Positions 1-11,363 of a stretch of DNA of 64,000 nt are shown here, in pieces. Within the stretch, counting starts at the first letter, position 1; each line of letters begins with the position of its first letter. Below the pieces are notes generated by a model. It did not search any database. It saw only the letters and a list, made by a program, of their open reading frames with translations, and was not told the origin of the DNA. The position numbers and the translations under genes are program-made. Origin of the DNA: Cydia pomonella (Eukaryota; Arthropoda; Insecta; Lepidoptera; Tortricidae); NCBI RefSeq assembly GCF_033807575.1, contig NC_084715.1, positions 6,745,349 to 6,809,348 of the forward strand, in the 5' to 3' direction.

Positions 1-41
1 GGCCACTTTGACTGCTACAAACTATTTGACGCTGACTGTAC
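1..41. mobile_element. Right end of a palindromic MITE (GTACAGTCAGCGTCAAAT family)
   Basis: These bases match the right arm of the complete hairpin element at 34823-34951 almost base for base, ending in GCTGACTGTAC. The left half lies outside the window. The element sits downstream of the POLR1A polyadenylation signal. Confidence 0.75.
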
Positions 42-116
42 AGACTTTTACTAAGAGCTGTTCAATGTAAAGTGAACCGTTAACTGCTAAAGAATGAATT
101 TCCTCGACTATACATG

Positions 117-122
117 TTTATT
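117..122 (-). promoter_or_regulatory. POLR1A: POLR1A polyadenylation signal AATAAA
   Basis: The minus strand reads AATAAA here, 58 nt past the POLR1A stop codon. This is a normal distance for a short insect 3' UTR. The site is inferred from the hexamer and its position only. Confidence 0.5.
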
Positions 123-179
123 TTTTTTAACAATAGAGCGGCTTATCCATGGCAGTACTGCAGTACACAAACATTATCT

Positions 180-1031
180 CTATTCCTCCTCAATATCAAC
201 AAACTTTTTCTTACTATTTGCCTGCGGTATGAGCGGCCGTACGTCGAACGCGCCTGTCCCAATTCTGCAAGGCTGTCCTAACATCACACAACTTGACGCC
301 GAATGAATATGATCCACCTTAGCGTTCAACACGGCCTCCTTTAAGAATATCAGTGAGGACTCGAAAGACATCTGCTGCAAAGGAGAAGTCGAAGATTCCA
401 TTCCTTTTCGACTCATCGGTTCGAAAATCCCATTGTAAGTCATGTAGTCCGCTACCAGCGACAAATGCCTGGGATCTACCGTGATTCCATAAACGTTGAA
501 CACATTCTGAATTTCCTTTATGATAACCTTGTTAGCTGCCTCGATGCCGTAAGTTCGAGCTATAGCATGGACGTCATTGCTGTACAGCTTGTCAATGTGC
601 AGCAAATCGTCATATTTGAACATTTCAACAATGTTTATACCCTCCGTCTTGAGGTACAGAATATTCCTTTCCCTGTTGGTGATCGCACGCTTGATATTTT
701 TCACTTCATGAATAACTGATTTTGCAGCGGCGTCTCTGAGGGCTTGTGAAAGATCAACTTTTAAGAATGATATAGGGAAGAGTACGGTTAATTCACACCA
801 TTGGTGGTTTTTCGTGTCAAAACAGTAGTTGGTAGCACTATCGATCTTGCCTACAACTTCGTTCATGAGTGTTTTGTCAGCGGCTGACACTTCTTCGTCG
901 TTTCCTTTGTCTGCATCTTCGCTGTCTTTGGTCGGATCATCATTAAGTTCTTCGTCGTCGGACTTTTCTTCTTCTTCCGATTCTGGATCCTCGTATTCTT
1001 GTTCTTCTGCTCTCTTATTCCGTTTCTTCAC
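180..1031 (-). CDS. POLR1A: POLR1A last exon: C-terminal part of RNA polymerase I largest subunit
   Basis: This is the second coding exon (284 codons including TAG at 180-182). It opens after a minus-strand ATTACAG acceptor at phase 0, which fits the phase-0 donor of the upstream exon. It begins with a Glu/Asp/Ser/Lys-rich stretch of about 60 residues, the acidic linker typical of Pol I large subunits. It then runs into the conserved C-terminal jaw/clamp region, with motifs such as LYSNDVHAIARTYGIEAA and VDPRHLSLVADYMTYNG, the latter also shared with Pol II and III. The end lacks a Pol II-type CTD repeat, as expected for Pol I. Confidence 0.93.
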   Translation of the reverse strand: MKKRNKRAEEQEYEDPESEEEEKSDDEELNDDPTKDSEDADKGNDEEVSAADKTLMNEVVGKIDSATNYCFDTKNHQWCELTVLFPISFLKVDLSQALRDAAAKSVIHEVKNIKRAITNRERNILYLKTEGINIVEMFKYDDLLHIDKLYSNDVHAIARTYGIEAANKVIIKEIQNVFNVYGITVDPRHLSLVADYMTYNGIFEPMSRKGMESSTSPLQQMSFESSLIFLKEAVLNAKVDHIHSASSCVMLGQPCRIGTGAFDVRPLIPQANSKKKFVDIEEE

Positions 1032-1198
1032 CTGTAATATGAACGTTTTCGTTAATAATGTAGTATTTCGACTATTACTAATCATTTGTAGGGGTAAACA
1101 AAAATACATATTTAAAAAAAATACTACGGTGACAATAACTGGCTCGAAGAAAAAATATATACTCTGAATTATTTGAAATTTTCATTCTGTTTGTCAAG

Positions 1199-1330
1199 GT
1201 ACAGTCAACATCAAATAATGACAACTAAAGTCACCAAATTTAAGGTACCTAACACACTTTTGTTAGGTATGTTAGGTAGGTACCATAAAAATAAGGATGT
1301 GTTTCAATGTATTTGGCCACTTGGACTGTC
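1199..1330. mobile_element. Degenerate MITE of the GTACAGTCA family
   Basis: It starts GTACAGTCAACATCAAATAA, like the complete element at 34823. It has an internal inverted repeat around GGTACCTAACA and ends in TTTGGCCACTTGGACTG, matching the right arm of the family. The arms are well diverged, so this is an old copy. Confidence 0.45.
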
Positions 1331-1420
1331 AGAATTACCCGGCCCATTTGTGTTGTTGTGTAAATGTACCCATTTGTAAACGTTGATTTCGGTGGAACTT
1401 TGTCACGCTCTCTCCAGCCA

Positions 1421-1640
1421 CATTGTGCAACGAGGGGGGGTAAGTGAAATATTGCACGAGAGTCTATATATTCACGACTCGAGTAACAATATTCTTACCC
1501 CCGGAGTTACACAAAATGTTTTTCATCACACTTGCGAAGAAAGAACTAAATTTCAAGCGAAATAATTCTTAAATACGGTGACATTTCAAACATTCGACCG
1601 CCATATTGACATTCTTTGACAGGTTAGGCATCGAAGGCAT
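1421..1640 (+). repeat. Dispersed repeat, copy 1 (second copy at 32104)
   Basis: From CATTGTGCAACGAGGGGG onward this matches 32104-32345 at high identity. Shared pieces include the stretches around CCCCGGAGTTACACA, TTTTTCATCACACTTGCGAA and AATACGGTGACAT. The middle differs by an insertion in the other copy. It is non-coding and the class is not determined. Confidence 0.65.
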
Positions 1641-3008
1641 CCGACGTTCAGCCACAATTACGGTTTCTTTACGAGAATTTTCGAGAAATTTGCCCTTCGT
1701 CGAGACAGGAAAAAAACTCAATGCCTCGAGAACTCGAGAAATAAATCTCTTGTGATAAGTACAGAGAAAACACGCGTATGACACGTGATGTGTCTATAGT
1801 CTCTTTAAAGAATTCGACGCGTTTTAGGTTTTTACTACTTCGTTTTTTAGCATAAGAAAAAAGGTAAACAATGTTTACGTGTCTTTTTAATGAAAAACCC
1901 GTTAATAAAATTGGCAACTATTATTTATAAAAGCAAAATAATGTAAATTATCGTATATCATTTATGGTATTAACAAATACAAGTTTTCGACCTCAATAGC
2001 CCTTGGGATCATTGAAAAGTAGGTGAAAATCGATTAAATTTTAGGACTTTTTTTTCAGTTGTTGTGTTTTTTTTCTCCGCCAAAATCTGGAGTTACGGCA
2101 AAAGTCACTATGCACACTTTTAAGAAGAAGAAATTTGCAATTAATTGACTATATTTTTTTCTTAGTAAGCCTAATAGTTTATAAGATACGGCTTCTCAAA
2201 GGTTTGTAAAATTTTGAACTAACTGTAACTCAAAAAAGATTGTATCAGCAGCTGTGATTGCAGGAAAGCCGGACTCAAATGCTCAGCTGTTTGCAACTAC
2301 AGCAATGGACAATCCTGCGAGAATATACAGGACCGGAGATGTGTGTCGATATTGAAAAACCATTCATTGATAATCTACCATCAAATGACAATTTAGATCG
2401 GCCTGATCATGTTGACGAAGAAATGCTACCACACACGCTGGCCCCAAAAGGAGTGCTGTGGATTCAGAGGACCAGCCTGATTCATCAGAGATATACAAGA
2501 GATACGAGTTATAACAATTTCCCTCGCTGCACTGTATACAATGACACGAAGGGCTTTCGAGGTCGAAAACTTGGATTTGTCATTATTATTTCATCACTAC
2601 CAATGATATGTATTAAAAACAGAACTACCTCATTTGATGTAAGGCAACACCTCTTTTTTATGATTTCCATGTATTATAATAATCATTATACGAATTGTTT
2701 ACAAAATTCGGTTGACTCGTGGTCTTTGATTGCATACCCAATTATTAAAAATCGGATCTTAAGGCGATAGTGGACGATCAATTTTCCATACAAACATTGG
2801 ATATTACCATTATAGAAAATATGGTTACACAACTATAACCATACTATTAACCGTAGCTATGCCCTTCATTTTTATTTTTTAAGAGTTAGGGGCGCAAAAC
2901 AAATTCCCTACTTTTTGTAAAAGCTTTCAAGTTTTATAATAATATATGAAAATTGAAAAAATCAAACAAGGACGCATATCAAATTATGTAAAAATATTTT
3001 TTATAATG

Positions 3009-3162
3009 TTAACACATTCACTGCCAGACAAAAAACGGCGCACTATCCCAGAAACCGGTGGTCTATAGCTGCGTACAAAACAACCCGCCCAGCGGGTTGT
3101 CCGGCATCTGAACAAAGTTCACGAGCGCCCACCGGGTGGGTTCCCGGCAGTAAATGTGTTAA
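3009..3162. mobile_element. piggyBac-like MITE with TTAA flanks
   Basis: The outer inverted repeats are CACATTCACTGCC and GGCAGTAAATGTG, each flanked by TTAA (3009-3012 and 3159-3162). TTAA duplication is the hallmark of piggyBac-type insertion. The inside is GC-rich with a second hairpin around CCCGCCCAGCGGG. It lies in the POLR1A intron about 100 bp from the donor. Confidence 0.6.
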
Positions 3163-3262
3163 TATCCACAGGGCACAATGGTGATTAGTTTGTCTGGAGA
3201 GGCAGTCACGTGCCGTCGTTCCCTTTCCCCTTTCCTTTTAAATTATAACACTGCTCATTTAC

Positions 3263-6200
3263 CTGGGTAGCGTCGTCATCGTCATTGTTCGGTTCGTCGT
3301 CCGAGCTGTCGTCTTCAGGGTCAGCCGCGGGCTCCTTCGCGGCCGTCGCCTCTTCCGCGACATCTTCCTCGTCGTCCTCGTCCCGCCGACGCCGTTTCTT
3401 CTCCTTTTCCGCCGACCACACAATTCCACTCGAAGTCTTCGCCTGCTTCCGTACTGCTGCGAACATCTCCGAGAAGAACTTCCTCGACATATGATTTATA
3501 ATTTGCTTCGGTTTAACCGCGTATTGAGTCTTGTATTGAGATTTCGGCAGGAACCAGAATTTCAACGTCGTCTTCAACTGTCGATTCGGTTCCGTGACTA
3601 TTTCGCATTCCACGTCAATCTTCTCTAACACGTCAGCCACAGTCACTCTGTTCAGTTTCTGCCTTAGCCTTTCGGCTTTCTTGTTTAAATTCGGAAGATC
3701 TTTGAATGGTATGTCCATATTTGGTGTTTTAAGCTTGGCTGACGCCGTCATCAGGATTTCTCTGAGTCGTGGGATACCGAGGGTGACGTTCATGTCACCA
3801 CGGCCGGCGAAGTGGAAGGTATTGAGTGTCATCTGCGTGGACGGCTCTCCGATCGACTGAGCTGCCAAGAGACCGACGGGCTCGCCAGGGTCTGCCATGG
3901 ATTCCAGGTATTTAGCGTTAATCACTTCTGAAAACTTCTCTTTATCAGTCAGTTTTGTGTATCCGCTTTCCTTCCGGTTCTTCAAATAATTCTGTATAAT
4001 GCAGTCTAACTGCTCATTTATCACTCCAAATTTACATTCTGGTAATATTTTGCTTGGAATCGGGTCAGGGCATGATTTTCTGGCGTATTGCTGTCTTTCT
4101 TCCTCATCAAGCGAACGCCACATTTTTTCTAGCTCCCAATAATAGGGGTCTCTTGTTTCATTAGTCGGTTTTTCGTCCAAGTCTATATTGTTCCTGGCGA
4201 CCATCGAAAACTTTGCAAATGGACTCGTTCGTACTTTCGCATGCGGATCGCCATGTTTTTTCTTCCATTTCTTTAATGACTTTTCCGCTTTTGCAATACT
4301 TTTGGTGTCCGCATCTTCTTTCAGTGTTTTGAGGACAGACTTGCTGACAACAGCATCAGCGTTCACGTCTAGGAATTCGAATTGTTTTTCTTTTAGAAAT
4401 TGGCATTTCAGAACATCTAGCCCATCTTCACCGTAAGCAAATTGGACGACGCTGCTGTCGGAATCCCTGACGGTGTGATCGTACCCCACGCTTAAACCTT
4501 CAAGATGCTTGATCAAGCACCGTTGCAAGTATCCAGATCTACTGGTTTTGACGGCTGTATCAATAAGACCTTCACGACCGGCCATGCAATGGAAGAAGAA
4601 CTCCTGTGGCTGAATTCCTGTCATAAAGCGACCATCTATGAACCCACCAGCTCTAGGTGAAACGTCGTAAGGTGGGAAGCTCGGCAGAGACCGTCCAGAT
4701 ATCATGAGGGGTGGACGTTTGCCTTCCAACTCGATCTGACCGAGCAGGCACGAGATTTGCATAGTGTTGACAGTAGAACCTTTTGCACCAGATTGCACCA
4801 TCAACTGGAGGTTGTTATATGGAAACTTCTCCAGCAGTCCTTCTGACAGGCAAGCAGTATTTATGCTGTTTGTGTGAGTATCAAGCACATTTTTATACTG
4901 CCTGTCTAAATTAGCTCTGAATTTCGGGTCTTTTTGCATCATCTCTTCAATGGTGTCTTTCAGTGTGGTTTCATTGACGTCTACAGGCAGTTCGGTAGCT
5001 TTAGCAGCCGCAATTTTTCCGGTGTTTCTCACCAAGCTGATGACGTCATCTCGTTTTTTATTAGCTTCCTCTACAACTAAAATGTCTTTGACGCCAAGTG
5101 TGAAGCCAATCCATTGTAGGTAGAAGCTAAACATCTTTGAGAACGAACTTAGTAGGGAACTGGAACTGTCTCCTCCATACAGCTCATACATACAATGTAC
5201 AAGACCATAAGGTGTGGCTCCATAGTGAGTTTTATCCAAAACCCCTGACAAGAGTTCACCTTTTTGTATGACAACCTCAGCCTCTGTCATGTTATTTCCT
5301 ACTAAGTTAGACCCGCCTGCTTTCCAAGGTCTTGGAGGAGTTTTTTGCCATGCTTTCGCACTAATTTTAGCATAGCTAGTCAAGGAAAGGTATGATTTAC
5401 CTTTGGGGATACTGTTTATAATGATTGTGGATAAGACTTGCTTGCCAGACCAAAGTACCATTGGTTTAAGTATAGTGGGAGGCAACAGTTTAATCTCTCC
5501 TCTATGATTAGTCAAGGCTTGGAAGACCAGTTGCTGGTAGTCTGATTTGGTGAAAAATGTGCCTCTGAGCGACATTTTCACTCCGGCTATAACATGATCT
5601 TGAATTAGCCCACTGAGTGGGGTGCCATCTTTTGGTACCAGATATTGTTTTCTTACTGACATAACATGGTAAGCTTCACTTCTAGCTATTTCCTTCTGTG
5701 GAAAGTGTGCATTCATTTCATCACCATCAAAATCAGCATTGTAGGATTTGCAGTTGGCATAATGCAATCTAAGGGTCTTTTCTCCTTTCAGGATCCTTGC
5801 CCGGTGAGCCATCATACTAGGCTTGTGGAGTGTTGGCTGCCGGTTCAATATCAATACATCTCCGTTTACTAAGTGTCTATGTACAATCTTCAGGCTAGAC
5901 TTCTTATACTCATCGGGAGTCAACAGTCTCTTTGCTAAACTTTTTCTCTTCTGAATAGAATCTGGAGGAATCAAAATCATCCTTCCATTTTCAATTTCAA
6001 GTTTCTCTGCTCCAGGATGTTTATTGGGCCCATTAATTACCATTTTCCTCAACTCCTCCACATTCCATTCTGTCACAGGCACTGGATATGTTAGTTTTGT
6101 AGCAAATGCATCGGGAACACCAATTTCATCAATGTCCACATTAGGGTCTGGAGTGATGACTGAACGGGCCGCAAAGTTAACTCTTTTACCCATCATGTGC

Positions 6201-7405
6201 ATTCTTATAACTCCAGCTTTCCTTTCAAGTACTTGCTTTAGACCTAAACTACTTAAGCCTTGACCTTCACAATTTAGGATGTAGTTTACATGTTTTTGCA
6301 ATGCCTGCCACACATTATGCAGTTTTTCAGCAGCACTTGCACCATAAACACTTTCATAAGCCTGCCTTGGACCTTGTTCCAAGTTGTTCACTGTTTTCTG
6401 ATTAGGTGAAGCGAGTACTTGTAAAACTGCACGAGCATTGTACGCCATTGTCATGATTGACTTGTAGATATTGTTCTGGGGATGTTCAACAAGTTCACCC
6501 TTCAACACATTGCATGGTCGCAGACTCGGTGGTAAAACCGGAACTATTTCCATGAAAAAAATGTCTGTGGCCGGTACTGTTTTAGAGTGCTTTAAAACTG
6601 GAATGCATTCTTTCAAAATAGCCTCATCATTTTGTGCTATGGAAGTGCAATAACGTTTTATTTCATCAGGCATTAATATTTTGATTCCTTTTGTTTCCTT
6701 GTCATTGCTAATGATAGTGTGCATTATTCTGTTCTCAGATGTTGTTACTTTTAGTATCTTGGCTGAGCAATACAAGCACTTCTTTGATGTGTTGATGGAT
6801 TTGAATATGTTGCTAACAAATTTTGCCCTCAGTCTATCAGAGTTTTTGTTATGAAAAGTTTCAGCCACTGGATCTTTATTCTTAAGCATTTTTTGATACT
6901 TTCTGAGAACTTTGGGGTTACCACCATTATCTTCCATCGACAATGTGTCATTGTTGAAGAAAATTTCCAAGTCTAAAGCTGCAGTCACATGTCCAGCATC
7001 CAGTAATTGCAATTGAAGTGTCAAAAGAGTTTTCATTTTGTCGTCCATTTGTATTTTGCAGCATTTTAAACAGCTGATGCGGAACAGCGTGTAGATATTT
7101 TTAATGAAAAAGGGATTGACTACAACCAGAGGTAGTTCTATGTGTCCAAAATGACCTGAGCAATGAAGAAGAGGATTGGTGCATGTCGCACATAGCTCGT
7201 TTCTGTCCCTGACAGGTCCTAGCGCAGGATCATAAAGGCCCCCTTTGGTGGCGTTACCCATTGAGTCGAATGACTGGGTATTAGTAATTTTCGCCACACT
7301 AAGTTTGCGAACATCATCGTCGCTAAACAGCAAAAACTGCACGCCATTAGGATCAACCGATGTAAGACCCTTTAGCGCCGCCGTAAACGCGGTTTTGAAA
7401 GCCAT
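3263..7405 (-). CDS. POLR1A: POLR1A first coding exon: RNA polymerase I largest subunit (catalytic)
   Basis: This 1,381-codon exon joins in frame to 180-1031, giving about 1,664 residues, close to the usual 1,640-1,720 for this subunit. It forms the catalytic half of nucleolar RNA polymerase I, which makes the large rRNA precursor. Visible features in order are the N-terminal zinc site (Cys72, Cys75, Cys82, His85), KHMMGKR-like clamp sequence (here MHMMGKRVNFAARSV), and the absolutely conserved NADFDGD active-site loop at about residues 556-562 whose three Asp bind Mg. Further on are the MVQSGAKGSTVNTMQ funnel region and the trigger loop around MTLNTFHFAGRG (about residue 1192). Length and overall order distinguish it from Pol II and III. 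I start at the ATG at 7405 because a splice acceptor (TGCTTACAG) lies just upstream, so the in-frame ATG at 7432 is probably intronic. Confidence 0.95.
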
Positions 7406-7440
7406 CTTCAATTTCTGTAAGCAGAGAAACATGGAAAGTT
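7406..7440 (-). promoter_or_regulatory. 5' UTR splice acceptor directly before the POLR1A start
   Basis: On the minus strand the sequence TTTCTCTGCTTACAG ends at 7415, nine bases before the ATG. It has a good pyrimidine tract and no branch-to-AG interruption. This implies a non-coding first exon further right that I could not place. Confidence 0.55.
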
Positions 7441-8501
7441 ATATGGAAATATTATTCGGTGTTATAACCAAAAATAACCTACAAATAATTGATTGTCAAA
7501 CAAATTAACTAAAAAAAGATTTTACAGAATTAAATAAATTGTATTATATTTGTACATAACTTACATTAGTTCTCGTAATAGTCCATAGTTAACACAAAAT
7601 ACTAAATTTAAACATCTTCAAATCACGTTTCCCCGCACGGCTCAAACTGTCAAAACCACAGGTAAAGTTATGGAGTGTGGAATTAAGCTGTCAGCTATAA
7701 ATAATAGTTCCAAATCTCTCCAGAGTAGCGCTAGAGTAGCTAAGAACCTAGGCGCTATTGACGGAGTGAAGTGCCCTGTCTATGATTTGATTTTTTTGTC
7801 CAAGTATTCTAGGTATTGTAGCGCCACCTATTTAAGGTTTTTTGATGACACTTTTTGGTACATGGAAATTTATTTCCTTACCTCCACCTTCCGTACACTG
7901 GTATAGGGTGACAGTTCAGTTTAGTATATAAAATTTAGTTCCAAAGAAATTCCGCAATATGGCGCGTGATCATATATTAGGCTTTACATGTTAGAACGTG
8001 GCAGGCATGGTGACAAATGATAAAGAGCCCTACTATACTTTTTTTTTTATTATTTAATCATAGTACAGGATATTAGCTAAAAGTTGACATCAAAAAGCTA
8101 TCTAACTAAAACATTTCATAAATTACATGAGTCCCTTTGGATGAGACTTTCCGTAATGAGCGTCGGACGTCGCTTAGTTCCATATGATAATTCGGGCGGC
8201 GGGCAAATATTCTTTACACATACATGGTGGCACTTGTTCAGGAAAAATCAAGCTGTCTTTTTTTTTGCACTCGTACTGACACGCAAAAGAAACGATTTTT
8301 TTTTGTTTTATCTGCAATCGGCTGTTTTAGCCATAGGGACCATGCGCGTTGGAGGGTCTGCCATCTTGTGGTCTGAATCGGAACCATAAACAGGCACATT
8401 TACACGTCAAGTGTTTTCTTGTGCATAGTAGGCCAAAATCTCACGGCTCCTATAGTTCATGCACGCTCCCTATAAGTGCCAATTACATCCACAATTTATC
8501 A

Positions 8502-8626
8502 GGCCTACCGCGAAAACCGAAAATCGCATATTGCGGGGATCTTTCTCTTTTACTCTTACTGAGACTTAATTAGAGTGACAGAGAAAAATGCCTGCAATTT
8601 GCGATTTTCGGTTTTCGCGGTAGGCC
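8502..8626. mobile_element. Hairpin MITE, GGCCTACCGCG family, copy 1
   Basis: The arms GGCCTACCGCGAAAACCGAA and its reverse complement ending GCGGTAGGCC enclose a short core with TTACTCTTACTGAGAC. The near-perfect palindrome shows a recent copy. Related copies are at 9044, 9171, 12671 and 15634. Confidence 0.75.
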
Positions 8627-9043
8627 CCCAGGCCCGACGTCAGGTCCCAGCAAGAGTATTTTTCCGTTTCACCAAAAATCAGCACATCTTTAACAATAAT
8701 TGAAATGTAAAAAAAAATATTCATATGCAAAATCAACCATTGAACATATTTTGCAATTAGAGACAAAGTATTAAGTAGAATTAGCAGTGTTAAGGATGTG
8801 CTGATATTATGTGAAACGGAAAACCATTATCAGGCCCGACATTGGGACTGATTTCGGGCCCGATATCGGGAAGTTTGGATGTAATTGGCCCGGTTATGAA
8901 TGTTATAATAAGATGTTCTGTCTTTTTTTAGAGTTTTGAGAAGTATTCCATTAAATATTCCCTCTTGTTGCTCTTGACTTTGATAGAATTTATCATCTAG
9001 TGCCTCAGGGTCAGCTACAGTATTTGCGCAAAGTTTTCCAAGG

Positions 9044-9160
9044 GGCCTACCGCAAAAACCGAAATTCGCAAATTGTGGGGATTTTTCTCTTTTACTCTTT
9101 CTAAGACGTAATTAGAGTGACAGAGAAAAATGTACGCAATTGATTCGATTTTCGCGTTTA
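9044..9160. mobile_element. Hairpin MITE, GGCCTACCGCG family, copy 2 (right arm decayed)
   Basis: The left arm and core match the element at 8502, including the stretch around TAATTAGAGTGACAGAGAAA. The right arm is altered after GATTTTCGCG and runs directly into the next copy at 9171. Confidence 0.65.
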
Positions 9161-9170
9161 TAGCGCTGGA

Positions 9171-9276
9171 GGCCTACCGCGAACCACGTTCGACGTGTTG
9201 CCTCTCTGTCTCACTTGTAAATTCGTACGTAAGCGTGACAGGGAGGTAACACGTCGAACGTGGTTCGCGGTAGGCC
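9171..9276. mobile_element. Hairpin MITE, GGCCTACCGCG family, copy 3
   Basis: The terminal GGCCTACCGCGAACC is followed by arms around ACGTTCGACGTGTT that pair with AACACGTCGAACGT on the right, ending GCGGTAGGCC. The termini are shared with the other copies but the arm interior is different, so it is a subfamily. Confidence 0.7.
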
Positions 9277-9414
9277 CTCTGGTCCTGACAAGTTGTGTTT
9301 ACCATACTATACTTGCGTACCATTTGTTACATGCTCTGTAGAAGACTTTACATGACCATAGACATTCCTGTATTGTTATTGAAGTATGGCAACAATCTTA
9401 ATCAGTCAGTCAAC

Positions 9415-10189
9415 ATGGCGGCCCAAGATGAAGTTGACGTATGTGAAAGTTGGGAGGATATGGACGAAATTGGTGTAAGTGTATTCGTCGCTCCTTGAGA
9501 CATTTCTGACGTCGAAGCCGGCCGCCTTACATTCCTTCACACACAAGTTAATCTGTTTCAGTTAGACACGAAGATCAAGCTGATGTCAAGTGCGTCCTCG
9601 TCAGTGAAAACTCCGCTGAAAGGTTGCAAGGTTACGAACGTAATTGTGGAAGACAGCGCCTGTATTGGGTCTCAGTGCGTTATGCCGGAGCCAGCTATTC
9701 GTATTCTGAAGCGGCCATCGACGCTCGCGAGCGGACAGCTGAACGGCGAACGGAACGCGCGCCCTGTTAAAACTCTCCAACAAAGACAGAAGGAGTACGA
9801 AGAAGCCAGATTACGGATACTGGGCGAAGCGCGGAGCCCTGAAGACGTCATCGACGACAAGTAAGCGATACAACGAGCCTACCTATTTAGTCAACTGTCC
9901 TTTGTTTACATAATCAGTAGCATTTATATCACAAGTTATTATGATTTGTTTCAGTTTGAGCTGCTTGCAAGATAAATTACAAGCGAATAGCATCAGCGAC
10001 AGTCAGAATGGGAACAAAGTGAAGAATTGTCACAATGATAATGCCAAAGGGAAAGAGCGTAAGGTTCTAGTGAGGTTACCACCGGGAGCCACTGCGTCAG
10101 GGGTGTTCCCATCCCCGCCACCCCCGGGAGTGCTTGTTATAAGGACACCTCGGGGCCCTGACGGTACCAAAGGCTTCCAGCGAAGGTAG
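9415..10189 (+). CDS. SZRD1: SZRD1-like SUZ RNA-binding domain protein
   Basis: Three exons: 9415-9474, 9562-9860 and 9955-10189 (197 residues; human SZRD1 is about 150). The donors are GTAAGT and GTAAGC and both acceptors end TTTCAG, with phases 0 and 2. The acidic N-terminus CESWEDMDEI matches the family's SWEE start. The middle carries the SUZ-type signature PEPAIRILKRPST followed by a basic/charged segment QRQKEYEEARLRILGEARSP. The C-terminus has the PRGPDGTKGF motif that closes SUZ-C proteins. The family is small, largely disordered, conserved in animals and linked to RNA binding, with an uncertain precise role. An in-frame ATG lies upstream at 9295, but the family start is at 9415. Residues 110-160 are longer than in vertebrates. 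Confidence 0.88.
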
Positions 10190-10341
10190 CACCAGGCCAT
10201 GACAATCATACACTAATTTGTAATGAATTCCATCCACAAACTACCCAAGAAAGACAATGTTGAAATATTGGCTCTGTTTATAGTATGATCTTCACAATTC
10301 CTAAATTGTGTTAGCATTGTTTCTTTGGTTCTAAAAAGTGT

Positions 10342-10570
10342 TTTACAGTACATATGGGGCTACTTTATAGCACTAGTGCGAGAAGTAGCATATTATGTTA
10401 CTGTGTCGAACATTTAAAGGGCCATATGTACTGTAAAACGTTGTACGATACATGTGCGAATAGGTAATTCGCAACTCGTGTCGATTTAAAACACTCCCTT
10501 CGGTCGTGTTTTAATTTATCGCCACTCGTTTCGAATTTCCTATTTTTCGCACTTGTATCGTAATGTACTA
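10342..10570. mobile_element. Compound-hairpin MITE, solo copy (tandem pair at 56663)
   Basis: It starts TTTTACAGTACATATGG and ends near CGTAATGTACTA, with an inner hairpin around AAACACTCCCTTCGGTCGTG. It is the reverse complement of each unit of the dimer at 56663-57080. The strong match over about 230 bp marks one family. Confidence 0.7.
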
Positions 10571-10734
10571 TTATGTGGCCACATAAGCTCCAGAGGTTCA
10601 CCTGTGGTGAGACCACAGTCCACAAGTGCATTGGTATCTTATCAAAGAAATCCATGATTGGTCTAAAAACTGCATAACATGCTAAGTTTGTTTGGATGTA
10701 TCATTAGAACTGAATTTATATTACACAGTAAACA

Positions 10735-10870
10735 GCCGGGTCCACACTGAGCTGCGGCGCGCTCGGGCGAGGAAAACTGCATATCGCCTGTGGCTGAGGC
10801 ATGTACACTGGCCGTTTTGTGCGTGAGAAAATTGCCTCGAGCGTATGCTCGCTCTGGCTGTGGACCCGCC
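10735..10870. mobile_element. Hairpin MITE, GCGGGTCCACAC family, copy 1
   Basis: The termini GCCGGGTCCACAC and GTGGACCCGCC are inverted, and the inside contains TACACTGGCCGTTTTGTGCG, shared with the copies at 11205 and 11364. Confidence 0.65.
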
Positions 10871-11204
10871 TAACTATACAGCATTTTTTATACAATGATA
10901 TGTCAATGACATCCTGACCAGTTTACTGTTATTATTCTAGCCATGGCAATGGCAGGCATGGCCATACAATGGCATTCCTTTGCATGTATAAATATGATTT
11001 TTCCTTCTATTATAACTGCTATACAACAAGTAGCTCTTATAGCAGTTATAGCACTTAACTACATAGTGTTCTCTATGAGAAAAAAAGGTTTTACTGTTTT
11101 CAAATATCATCAATGTGCTGAAACCACATCCTCTATAATTTCGGTTTCATACAAAATTAAATTATTTCAGTGCACAGGAAGCCACAATTATGTTTTAAGC
11201 AAAA

Positions 11205-11300
11205 GGCGGGTCCACACATAGTGAGCTTTCCTTGCCTGAGCGCACCACCTCGGCCAAGGCATGTCTACACTGGCAGGTTTGTGCGTGACGAACTTGCGGC
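11205..11300. mobile_element. Hairpin MITE, GCGGGTCCACAC family, truncated copy 2
   Basis: It starts GGCGGGTCCACACATAG and keeps the core GGCATGTCTACACTGGC and TTTGTGCGTGA, then loses the right arm. Confidence 0.6.
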
Positions 11301-11363
11301 TATTCATAAAAAATTGAACTCATCATCAAAGTTTCCAAGAGTCCCAAACATTCTACATTATTA

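Larger units (their letters stand above)
1032..3262 (-). other. POLR1A intron (2,231 bp), repeat-filled
   Basis: The donor is CAG/GTAAAT at the 3263/3262 boundary and the acceptor is ATTACAG before 1031, both on the minus strand. The intron carries a degenerate MITE at 1199-1330, a dispersed repeat at 1421-1640 and a TTAA-flanked element at 3009-3162. A plus-strand open frame at 2258-2770 has no recognisable protein features. Nothing else supportable is seen. Confidence 0.85.
7406..9414. other. POLR1A-SZRD1 divergent intergenic region
   Basis: About 2 kb separates the two start codons, which point away from each other. It contains a degenerate repeat at 7660-7850 (a related fragment lies at 60690-60780) and three hairpin elements beginning GGCCTACCGC at 8502, 9044 and 9171. 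The promoters and non-coding first exons of both genes should lie here, but I see no clear core-promoter motif that I would defend. Confidence 0.6.

Noticed and set aside
2258..2770. 170-codon plus-strand open frame inside the POLR1A intron
   Set aside because: No motif or family resemblance, composition follows AT-rich DNA, no promoter or splice context, and it is antisense to an expressed gene.
7406..7432. In-frame ATG adding nine residues to POLR1A
   Set aside because: A good splice acceptor lies between it and the ATG at 7405, so these bases are probably intronic.
9295..9414. Upstream in-frame ATGs extending SZRD1 by 40 residues
   Set aside because: The extension is hydrophobic and unlike the family, whereas the ATG at 9415 begins the expected acidic SZRD1 start.
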